A DNA stretch of 7,756 bases from Deltaproteobacteria bacterium (lineage in GTDB: Bacteria; Desulfobacterota_B; Binatia; UBA9968). This document shows, one piece after another, positions 1-5,211 of this stretch. Each line of letters starts with the position of its first letter. Position 1 is the first letter of the stretch. The translations under genes and the position numbers were made by a program. Location: assembly GCA_005879255.1 (NCBI GenBank), contig VBKY01000442.1, positions 1 through 7,756 of the forward strand, written 5' to 3'. The notes under the pieces were generated by a model. It saw nothing but the letters and a program-made list of their open reading frames with translations. It did not search any database and was not told where the DNA came from.

Positions 1-1077
1 GTTACTTTTGCCTTCAGCGCCTCGCCCACCGCGCCGCTGCTTAAAGCTAAACAGGACCCCGACGCTAAGGGCTTTATGTTTTTTAAGACTCACGACGAGA
101 TCGTGGCCGGAGCAAAGAAAGAAGGAAAAATCAGGGTCAGCAGCGGACTCGAGATGGCGAATTTCAAGCCGTGGATCAATGCATTTAAGCAAAGATATCC
201 CTTCATCGCCGATGTCCATATTGAGGAGATTGTGGGAACGGAGGCTCACCAAAGATTCATTCTAGAGATAAAATCAGGCCAGGCTAGGGGGTGGGACGTC
301 ATCCATGTCGACATTGACTTCTACCCCGAATACGTCCCTTATCTGATGAAGCATGACATCCTACGTATGGCCAAGGAGGGCGTGCTTAAGATCGACTCAC
401 GAATGATACATCCCGGTGACAGGAACATCATCGCCCCTACCAGTGTTCTATCAACCGTGTCGTACAACCGAGCGCTTATCGCAGACGATAAAGTTCCCGC
501 GAAGTGGGAAGATTATCTGAAACCGGAGCTCAGAGGAAAGAAATTCGCGCTGCTTCTTCGCCCGTCTTGGTTAGCATCGCTGGTACCTGCGTGGGGCCTG
601 GAGAGAACGTTGGATTTCGCCCGTAAGATACCCGCGCAGCAGCCCATCTGGCTCTCCGGCGGCGGCGGTAGAGCCAACACTGGCGTAGCTGCAGGAGAGT
701 ATCCCATCTACCTCGGTTCCAACTACAGTGGTGTTAAGCGGGCGATGATGCGTAGGGACCCGACCATGAACCTCAGGTACAAAGTCCCGGAGCCGACCCC
801 ACTCAGAGCTCTTCAAGATGGCATTGGGATACTCCAGACGGCCGATCATCCGTATGCCGCTCTTCTCTGGCTTGAATTTATCGCGTCTGCGGAGGGTCAA
901 GAGATAATCGATAAATACGAGCCCCTCAAGGCTTCGGTGTTCACTTCTAATTCAGCGCTATCACAGGAAGTGCGGGGGAAGGAATTGTCCGTAGTAGACT
1001 GGCATCATTTCGCGAAGTTTCAGGAATATAGCGAGAAGATAATCGAGGCCTTCGGTTTCCCGAAAGCGGCTAAATAA
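1..1077 (+). CDS. ABC transporter substrate-binding protein, iron/polyamine type (5' end outside window)
   Basis: Periplasmic solute-binding protein of the extracellular solute-binding family 1 (AfuA/PotD-like) group, which delivers a small ligand to an ABC permease. The frame is open from base 1. The ATG at 76 is internal: 25 in-frame codons precede it, including an Ala/Ser/Pro-rich stretch that could be the end of an export signal, so the true start lies upstream. With GTT at 1 as residue 1, the opening HDEIVAGAKKEGK (about 31-43) is typical of this family. It is followed by a WDVIHVD strand and a KWEDYLKPELRGKK segment that matches the usual 'W.DLL.P..KGK' hinge region. The C-terminal part has AALLWLEFIASAEGQEII, the standard 'A..F..FL.S.EGQ' helix. 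A stop follows at 1075-1077. The MmgE/PrpD gene starts 67 nt downstream on the same strand, so co-transcription is plausible. The ligand cannot be told from sequence, and no permease or ATPase gene is present in the window. Confidence 0.85.
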   Translation, partial: VTFAFSASPTAPLLKAKQDPDAKGFMFFKTHDEIVAGAKKEGKIRVSSGLEMANFKPWINAFKQRYPFIADVHIEEIVGTEAHQRFILEIKSGQARGWDVIHVDIDFYPEYVPYLMKHDILRMAKEGVLKIDSRMIHPGDRNIIAPTSVLSTVSYNRALIADDKVPAKWEDYLKPELRGKKFALLLRPSWLASLVPAWGLERTLDFARKIPAQQPIWLSGGGGRANTGVAAGEYPIYLGSNYSGVKRAMMRRDPTMNLRYKVPEPTPLRALQDGIGILQTADHPYAALLWLEFIASAEGQEIIDKYEPLKASVFTSNSALSQEVRGKELSVVDWHHFAKFQEYSEKIIEAFGFPKAAK

Positions 1078-1132
1078 CGCCCGTTCACTCGCAACGGTGA
1101 AAGATAGTAGTCGTTATAGGCGCTAAGCAAAT

Positions 1133-1138
1133 GGAGAG
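1133..1138 (+). promoter_or_regulatory. Ribosome binding site for the MmgE/PrpD gene
   Basis: GGAGAG lies 6 nt before the ATG at 1145, a normal Shine-Dalgarno sequence and spacing. It supports the chosen start. The intergenic stretch before it (1078-1132) has a short inverted repeat, CCGTT (1081-1085) with AACGG (1093-1097), but no T-run, so I do not call a terminator there. Confidence 0.6.
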
Positions 1139-1144
1139 CAAAAA

Positions 1145-2545
1145 ATGACGGTTGCCGAGCAACTCGCACGTGAGACCAAGGAATTACAATTCCGTGAACT
1201 GCCGCCAGAGGTAGTTCATCAAGTTAAGCGTTCGCTGCTCGATACGTTGGGCGTCGCCTTGTGCGGATATCCGAGCGAGCCAAGTCAGATCATTCAGAGC
1301 ATGATTAAGGAGATGAACGAGCCACCCGAATCAACGGTCTTCGGCAGCGGCCTTAAAACCTCGTGTCTATATGCCACCCTGGCCAACGGTGCTATGCTCC
1401 GCTATCCCGACTATTCCGACCGAGGCTTTCTCACAAAAGAGGCACTCGTATTTCTCGGGCACCACAGCAACTTGATTCCCCCGATACTAGCGGTGGGTGA
1501 GCGACAGCGGTCCCCTGGTCAAGAGATCATAACAGCGATCGTCTTGGCCTATGAACTCTCGAATAGAATCTATGATTCTGCCGGAGGGAGTCACAACTTG
1601 CGACAACGAGGTTGGACGACTGAGACTATGGGACACGCCTGCATCATGGGCTTATTGGCGGGTAGGTTGTTTGGACTCGATGAGAAGCAAATGGCAAACG
1701 CTCTGGCAATCGCGGCGTGCTTTAGCCTACAGCCGGGCGTCATGCTGTCGCCGAGCGCGGCCAGAAATATGAGAACTCCGTTTGGCGCTTATGGCGGCAT
1801 CCTCAGTGGCCTATTGGCAGGTAAAGGTTTTACCGGCGCTCTCGAAGTCTTTGAGGGACGTCAAGGTCTTGCTCAGGTTGTGACAGGGGGAGAGATGGAT
1901 CTGGAGAAGCTAAAGCAGCCGAGGAAGGACTGGACAATCCTTTCTACCTGGGTCAAAAAATTTGCCGCCGATGGAGATATGCAAGGTCTTCTAGAAGCGA
2001 CCGTAACTTTGGTCGAACGCCACGACATCGTGCCACAAGAGGTAGCCGAGGTTAGGATTAAAACAAATTCGTATAACTACCGACTGGCCGATCCTGTGAA
2101 ACGCCGCCATCCTAACAATAAGTACGCGGCAGACCATAGCTTATACTACACTACCGCGGTTGCCATCGTTGACCGGGCAGTGGGACCGGAGCAGTTCTCG
2201 GAGCAGAAGCTGTGGGATCCTAGGGTAAGAGAGCTGCTGGATAAGATTTTCGTAGAGCCAGATCCTAGCCTCGAAGAATTCAGCTCGCCAGGTATTGCAG
2301 AGATCACGACCAAGAAAGGAGAAAAATATAGCTGTGAAATTCGTCACCCCAAGGGACATCCGATGAATCCGGTAACGGATACCGACCTTGAGGAGAAGTT
2401 CCGCAGCATGGCAGGCAAGTTCATGGATGAGAGTCAGATGAGCCACATCATTGATAGCATCTATAACTTAGAGAAGCTCGAAGATATCGGTGGGTTGGTA
2501 AAACTCTTAGTTATTCCTGAACTGACTACTTCGCATTACCCCTAA
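1145..2545 (+). CDS. MmgE/PrpD family protein (2-methylcitrate dehydratase-like)
   Basis: A 466-aa member of the MmgE/PrpD superfamily. Known members include 2-methylcitrate dehydratase, cis-aconitate decarboxylase and iminodisuccinate epimerase, which act in the cytoplasm on carboxylic acids. The length fits the family (about 450-480 aa). The N-terminal helical domain has the hallmark SLLDTLGVALCG at residues 30-41. Next comes NGAMLRYPDYSD (81-92), at the place of the family's 'R.LD.ND' motif, then GHHSNLIPPILAVGE (105-119), equivalent to the usual 'GHPS..I.A.LA'. The segment around residues 323-346 (PNNKYAADHSLYYTTAVAIV) matches the conserved 'K..A..SL.Y..A.A..DG' region. HPKGHPMNPVTDTDLEEKFR (401-420) is the typical C-terminal signature. 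The LD.ND site is altered to PDYSD, so the substrate may differ from methylcitrate. The neighbouring solute-binding protein suggests an imported organic acid, but that is inference. Confidence 0.9.
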   Translation: MTVAEQLARETKELQFRELPPEVVHQVKRSLLDTLGVALCGYPSEPSQIIQSMIKEMNEPPESTVFGSGLKTSCLYATLANGAMLRYPDYSDRGFLTKEALVFLGHHSNLIPPILAVGERQRSPGQEIITAIVLAYELSNRIYDSAGGSHNLRQRGWTTETMGHACIMGLLAGRLFGLDEKQMANALAIAACFSLQPGVMLSPSAARNMRTPFGAYGGILSGLLAGKGFTGALEVFEGRQGLAQVVTGGEMDLEKLKQPRKDWTILSTWVKKFAADGDMQGLLEATVTLVERHDIVPQEVAEVRIKTNSYNYRLADPVKRRHPNNKYAADHSLYYTTAVAIVDRAVGPEQFSEQKLWDPRVRELLDKIFVEPDPSLEEFSSPGIAEITTKKGEKYSCEIRHPKGHPMNPVTDTDLEEKFRSMAGKFMDESQMSHIIDSIYNLEKLEDIGGLVKLLVIPELTTSHYP

Positions 2546-2563
2546 CCTCGCGCCTTACGGCAT

Positions 2564-2604
2564 GGGGCCCCTGAAGGGGTCGGACGCTGAAGGGGTCTTT
2601 TGTT
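2564..2604 (+). terminator. Probable terminator after MmgE/PrpD, with a tandem CTGAAGGGGTC repeat
   Basis: GGCCCC (2566-2571) can pair with GGGGTC either at 2576-2581 (loop TGAA) or at 2592-2597, allowing one G-U pair. The second copy is followed directly by TTTT (2598-2601) and GTT. The alternatives exist because CTGAAGGGGTC occurs twice, at 2571-2581 and 2587-2597. The position 18 nt after the stop codon and the T-run favour a rho-independent terminator, although the stem is short. Confidence 0.5.
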
Positions 2605-2642
2605 GACAGTTGTGTTTAATCCAGAAAACCACCGCTGCGCTC

Positions 2643-2858
2643 TCAAATAGGCATGAGGCTTAAGGCAACAGGCAGACATGATCGTTCCAAACGTTCAAGC
2701 GCTTCGCGCCGTTCAAAACGCTCTACAAATTCAAGACTGGGTATGGGTTGGTGTAGCAATTGTCGATCTACTGTATCGAACACAATTCTTTGCTGACGCA
2801 TGGTGAGCCATCGCATGTGGTCTTCAGCTTCCGGCGAATATTCGATGACGTAAGCCAC
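2643..2858 (-). pseudogene. RelE/ParE-family toxin, N-terminal remnant with repeat-derived C-terminus
   Basis: From a GTG at 2858 the frame encodes 71 aa. The first ~38 residues (VAYVIEYSPEAEDHMRWL, then RQQRIVFDTVDRQLLHQP) are the N-terminal part of a type II toxin of the RelE/ParE family. They align residue for residue in character with the start of the complete toxin at 3313-3612 (FEIRFAEGVEEDL..., ILDAIEEQLTHEP). Such toxins normally continue for about 50-60 residues through 'NRK', 'PWELR.G..RV.YDV' and 'VAYVRAV'. None of this is present. After HQP the frame runs into LEF-VER-FER-REA-LER-LER, the translation of a 9-bp repeat array, and stops at 2643. No antitoxin follows. The frame also stays open upstream to 2975, but family alignment supports the GTG. 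It is almost certainly inactive as a toxin. Confidence 0.75.
2683..2736. repeat. Degenerate nonamer array, consensus CGTTCAAAN, six units
   Basis: Six contiguous 9-nt units can be laid out: CGTTCCAAA (2683), CGTTCAAGC (2692), GCTTCGCGC (2701), CGTTCAAAA (2710), CGCTCTACA (2719) and AATTCAAGA (2728). The 9-nt period equals three codons, so on the minus strand it reads as a three-residue peptide repeat of the LER/FER/VER type. The array begins within a few bases of the point where RelE homology ends. The same unit recurs twice at 6233-6250 and once at 6309-6317, so it is a dispersed element and not a one-off slippage product. Confidence 0.7.
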
Positions 2859-2870
2859 TGTTGTATGCTG

Positions 2871-2889
2871 TCTATCAGAATCTGATAGA
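2871..2889. promoter_or_regulatory. Inverted repeat upstream of the RelE remnant, probable old TA operator
   Basis: TCTATCAG (2871-2878), spacer AAT, CTGATAGA (2882-2889): a perfect 8-bp dyad ending 12 nt before the GTG at 2858. Type II TA operons are usually repressed by their own antitoxin or complex binding such dyads near the start, so this is probably the former operator. I see no convincing -35/-10 pair around it. Confidence 0.5.
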
Positions 2890-3029
2890 AGCTTCGGAAC
2901 AAATCGGGGCCAGAGAACATTTTTGATCTTCCCTGCGCGGCAAGGCAAAGCCGAATTCGACGAGGCATACGACAACCGGTTCCCGGGTCAGAGAAGAGAC
3001 GTGATCGTGTTCGTGAAGGGGGAACTTCC

Positions 3030-3053
3030 ACGTTTCGAGAATTCTCGAAACGT
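3030..3053. repeat. Perfect 24-nt palindrome, copy 1
   Basis: ACGTTTCGAGAA (3030-3041) is followed directly by its exact reverse complement (3042-3053). A near-identical copy lies at 5308-5331. Similarity extends outside the palindrome: both are preceded by a G-rich run (AAGGGGGAA or AAAGGGGAAA) and followed by CGAAATGA or GGAAATGA. The palindrome contains no stop codon in any frame. It sits 11 nt beyond the stop codon of the antitoxin at 3065-3316, between the intact TA pair and the toxin remnant. Confidence 0.85.
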
Positions 3054-3064
3054 CGAAATGAGAT

Positions 3065-3316
3065 TTATTTCTTACGTTTTTTTAATCGCGTCCGTAGCTC
3101 TTTCATCGACATCGTCGGCTCGTTTCTCCTTTCCTCGATAAGCTTCCAAAACGCCGAAGAGGACTGAAACACTACATCCTCCCAGTCTTTCCCCTCTACC
3201 CCCACCATCACAGCGGCTGGCTTGCCTCGACGCGTGATGACAACCTGGTCTTGTTGAGACATATCCACACATTTCTTAATTTTCTTCTGCAGGTCACGAG
3301 CATTTACTGTCTTCAT
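3065..3316 (-). CDS. Phd/YefM-family antitoxin
   Basis: An 83-aa type II antitoxin. The N-terminus MKTVNARDLQKKIKKCVDMS and then VVITRRGKPAAVMV (about residues 25-38) form the Phd/YefM DNA-binding fold: 'A...L...I..V...D.V.ITR.GKP.AV.V' is the family pattern. The C-terminal half (SSAFWKLIEERRNEPTMSMKELRTRL) is the usual flexible toxin-wrapping segment, and it ends in a basic tail (KKRKK). The ATG at 3316 overlaps the toxin stop by 4 nt (ATGA at 3313-3316 on the minus strand), so translation is coupled and the toxin gene comes first. It should neutralise the adjacent RelE/ParE toxin and, with it, repress the operon through the dyad at 3630-3646. Length is normal and no damage is visible. Confidence 0.88.
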   Translation of the reverse strand: MKTVNARDLQKKIKKCVDMSQQDQVVITRRGKPAAVMVGVEGKDWEDVVFQSSSAFWKLIEERRNEPTMSMKELRTRLKKRKK

Positions 3317-3612
3317 AAAATATCCTCGGTCTTGGTTCCTCGTGGTTTTCTTCGAACGGCCCGCACATAGGCAACCGACTCAGCAGGTGAAACGTCGTAA
3401 AACACTCGATACTCGCCGACACGTAGCTCCCAGATCGGCGCTACGCTTTGCCATGGCGGAATCAGATTCTCCAGAAGCTTGCGGTTCTTGGTTCTGGTGT
3501 TGGGTTCATGAGTAAGCTGTTCCTCGATCGCGTCCAGGATCTGATTTCGGTAAAAAATTCGAATCTTCCTAAGGTCTTCTTCGACACCCTCGGCAAAGCG
3601 GATTTCGAACAC
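3313..3612 (-). CDS. RelE/ParE-family type II toxin
   Basis: A 99-aa toxin of the RelE/ParE superfamily. RelE members are ribosome-dependent mRNA interferases and ParE members inhibit gyrase; sequence alone does not decide here. Visible features: MFEIRFAEGVEEDLRKI at the start, helix ILDAIEEQLTHEP (25-37), NRKLLENL (43-50), then PIWELRVGEYRVFYDV (59-74) and SVAYVRAVRRK (79-89), the standard strands with conserved Arg residues. The start is a GTG at 3612-3610; I see no good Shine-Dalgarno sequence before it, so translation may be weak. Toxin precedes antitoxin with a 4-nt overlap, an order common in RelE-Phd pairs of soil MAGs. The N-terminus resembles that of the truncated toxin at 2643-2858, so two related toxin loci lie about 450 nt apart. 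It appears intact. Confidence 0.88.
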   Translation of the reverse strand: MFEIRFAEGVEEDLRKIRIFYRNQILDAIEEQLTHEPNTRTKNRKLLENLIPPWQSVAPIWELRVGEYRVFYDVSPAESVAYVRAVRRKPRGTKTEDIL

Positions 3613-3624
3613 GTATATACTTTC

Positions 3625-3646
3625 GCATATGCATAATCGGTATGCA
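3625..3646. promoter_or_regulatory. Operator-like dyads upstream of the intact TA operon
   Basis: TGCATA (3630-3635), five bases, TATGCA (3641-3646) is a perfect 6-bp inverted repeat. It overlaps GCATATGC (3625-3632), a second palindrome built from the same GCATA/TATGC half-site. Three to four half-sites thus lie 13-34 nt before the toxin GTG. This arrangement is expected for cooperative autorepression by an antitoxin-toxin complex. TATATAC at 3614-3620 (minus strand reads GTATATA) could belong to a -10 region, but no matching -35 is clear. Confidence 0.5.
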
Positions 3647-3735
3647 ACCGTTTAGGACCGCACAAAAACAGTCGTAAACTGGCTGTTAAAATAGTTCAGG
3701 CAAATAGGTCAGGCGTGAGGCGGGGGAAAAAGGGC

Positions 3736-3847
3736 CGTGCTCGTCGTCGGAGAAGGGCCGTGGACGTGATCGTGGCGGGGAGAACTGGCGTGGTCGTGGT
3801 TTCAAAGGCGAAAGGATAAACGCCGTGTTCGTGGATGTGACCGTGAT
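3736..3847. repeat. Interrupted CGTGGN hexamer repeat region
   Basis: Hexamers of the form CGTG(G/A)N occur in short runs with G/A-rich spacers between them: CGTGCT (3736), CGTGGA-CGTGAT-CGTGGC (3759-3776), CGTGGT-CGTGGT (3789-3800) and CGTGTT-CGTGGA-TGTGAC-CGTGAT (3824-3847). The spacers themselves resemble each other (AAAAAGGGC, GAGAAGGGC, GAGAACTGGC). The same hexamer pair CGTGAT-CGTGGA occurs at 6201-6212 beside the zeta-toxin remnant. The region is strongly strand-biased (G/T on plus, A/C on minus). Confidence 0.65.
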
Positions 3848-3939
3848 GCGAGTCTGGCACCCTCCATCAGATCATCCCAACTGTACTTTTCCACGTCATA
3901 ACCTCTTTCTTTCGGTCTATGACGTTTGCTCGGACTCAT
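3802..3939 (-). CDS. Small ORF (45 aa), unknown, 3' half made of repeat sequence
   Basis: ATG at 3939 to TGA at 3804-3802. I do not recognise the protein. Residues 1-30 look like genuine coding sequence: a basic start MSPSKRHRPKERGYD, then VEKYSWDDLMEGARLAS. From about residue 31 the frame enters the CGTGGN hexamer region and encodes SRSHPRTRRLSFRL, so the original C-terminus has probably been lost. AGGAGG occurs at 3961-3956, but 16 nt from the ATG, which is too far for ordinary initiation; an in-frame TAA between them rules out a longer product. It lies 91 nt downstream of the solute-binding protein gene on the same strand. It may be a remnant of a short antitoxin-like or accessory gene. 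The rest of the gap 3650-4030 holds the hexamer repeats and a GC-rich palindrome (CCGGGCCCGG at 4009-4018) just beyond the stop of the next gene. Confidence 0.4.
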   Translation of the reverse strand: MSPSKRHRPKERGYDVEKYSWDDLMEGARLASRSHPRTRRLSFRL

Positions 3940-4030
3940 TTTATTGTGGTTTTATCCTCCTGCGGTGGAAAAAATGACCAGGTGCTCTTGCCTTTGCTGG
4001 CTTTTTGACCGGGCCCGGGTGATTTTATCG

Positions 4031-5050
4031 TCACCTCTTGTAGAGGTTATCGATATAGCCGCTTTGGTCGAACTCCTTGATGAAGCTTAAATCGGCGAAG
4101 TCTTCAGGCTTGGCTGCTCTCGCCTTGGCGTCCTTTTCTGCCAAGGGAGCTAAAATGAATTTGATTCCCTCAATGGTTGGATACTGTTTCTTGGGAAGCA
4201 AAGTGCCTTCAGTCAGCAACTCCCAAGTCTTCTCCAGGATATCCCGTTCTACATTGCCACGGAAGTACTTCCTCAGGACTTGCAGGGAGGTTTCTTTGTC
4301 CGTGTAGATACGGTGCACTGCTTCTACCTGCGATCTGACGTATCTCCTGACAATGTCGGGTTGCTCTCTATTAAATCTTCGGCTACTGGCCACTCCGGTA
4401 TTCTGAAAGGCAAGACCCAGCTTGGCGACATCAGCGAGGATGTTCAACCCTTTCTTTTGTCCGATGAAGCTGGCCGGAGGATTTAGCACAGTGGCCTGGA
4501 CCCTTCCAACGAGAACGGCAGCCAATCGATCCGATATGCCTCCCGCTTGTACAATCGTGACATCCTTGCCGGGAGTCAAACCGATTTTGTCCAGAGCGTA
4601 GCGTGCAACAAAATCTGAGGCTGCCCCAAAGTTACTAATGGCTACGGAGCCTCCCTTAAGCTGCTCGGCTTTTTTGATCTCTGGCCGGCTCATAAGCCAA
4701 TAGTCCAGGGAGGTCGCACCTCCAGCAACCATGATGACATCGGAACCCGCCAGAGCGCTGTTCACCACAGCGGGACCCGCTACCTGACTGATAGGAACTT
4801 CCCCAGAGACCAGGGCCAGGACGGCTGTAGTCCCGCCAGTAAAATAAATCAACTGGACATCCAAACCATTTTTTTCGAAGATCCTTGCCTCTTTGGCCAC
4901 CCAAGCCGGCAAATCCACTTCGCTGATGGCACTGTAACCGACCTTTAATTTGGTTAGCTGTGCTTCAGCAAAAGTATTCCAGGAGACCAGCAGGAATAAG
5001 CAGAAAATCACAGCTAGAGGAGAGTTCCGTCTCATGCCGTTTATTCGCAT
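4031..5050 (-). CDS. NitT/TauT-type ABC transporter substrate-binding protein
   Basis: A 339-aa periplasmic binding protein of the SsuA/TauA/THI5-like group, which captures nitrate, sulfonates, pyrimidine precursors or other small organics for an ABC importer. The N-terminus is a clear signal peptide: basic MRINGMRRN, hydrophobic core at about 11-27, and a signal peptidase I-type A-E-A site at 28-30. The mature protein opens with LKVGYSAISEVDLPAWVAKE, the typical 'L.VGY......LP...A...G.F...GLDV' start. FEKNGLDVQLIYFTGG (48-63), the GGSVAISNFGAASD region (133-146) and ALDKIGLTPGKDVTIVQAGG (152-171) are standard lobe I/II motifs. An ATG at 5050 with GGAG 3 nt upstream is the better start; the internal ATG at 5035 lacks a ribosome site. 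No permease or ATPase genes adjoin it, so it is an orphan, and its ligand is unknown. Confidence 0.88.
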   Translation of the reverse strand: MRINGMRRNSPLAVIFCLFLLVSWNTFAEAQLTKLKVGYSAISEVDLPAWVAKEARIFEKNGLDVQLIYFTGGTTAVLALVSGEVPISQVAGPAVVNSALAGSDVIMVAGGATSLDYWLMSRPEIKKAEQLKGGSVAISNFGAASDFVARYALDKIGLTPGKDVTIVQAGGISDRLAAVLVGRVQATVLNPPASFIGQKKGLNILADVAKLGLAFQNTGVASSRRFNREQPDIVRRYVRSQVEAVHRIYTDKETSLQVLRKYFRGNVERDILEKTWELLTEGTLLPKKQYPTIEGIKFILAPLAEKDAKARAAKPEDFADLSFIKEFDQSGYIDNLYKR

Positions 5051-5063
5051 TTTCTCCGTAATA

Positions 5064-5090
5064 CTTATCCGCGTAACCCAACTGCGTCAA
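5064..5090 (-). promoter_or_regulatory. Weak promoter candidate for the NitT/TauT-type binding protein gene
   Basis: On the minus strand TTGACG (5090-5085) matches five of six bases of the sigma-70 -35 box, followed after 15 nt by GATAAG (5069-5064). The spacer is shorter than ideal, and the implied leader to the ATG at 5050 would be very short, though it would still include GGAG at 5057-5054. Treat as tentative. The rest of 5051-5211 shows no supported gene. Confidence 0.25.
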
Positions 5091-5211
5091 TCCTTGGAAT
5101 GGATGTTAAATCGTCCACAAAAGAATAGAAAAAAAGCTCTCCGGGTCACTCATGCGTTGCAATCACACATTTGCAAGAGACCTGGACGCTGTCAGGTGTT
5201 GCTTCTTCATT

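Noticed and set aside
571..900. 109-codon minus-strand open frame inside the first binding protein gene
   Set aside because: It is antisense to clear family coding sequence and its product has no protein-like motif; a shadow frame.
2141..2446. 101-codon minus-strand open frame inside MmgE/PrpD
   Set aside because: Overlaps conserved C-terminal PrpD motifs on the other strand; no ribosome site or recognisable domain.
2923..3141. Plus-strand open frame across palindrome copy 1 into the antitoxin 3' end
   Set aside because: It is open only because the palindrome lacks stops and the frame is antisense to the antitoxin; no family character.
4009..4018. CCGGGCCCGG as a terminator of the NitT/TauT-type binding protein gene
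   Set aside because: The palindrome has no loop and no T-run directly after it on the minus strand. A T6 run at 3974-3969 follows only a weak CCAG/CTGG stem.
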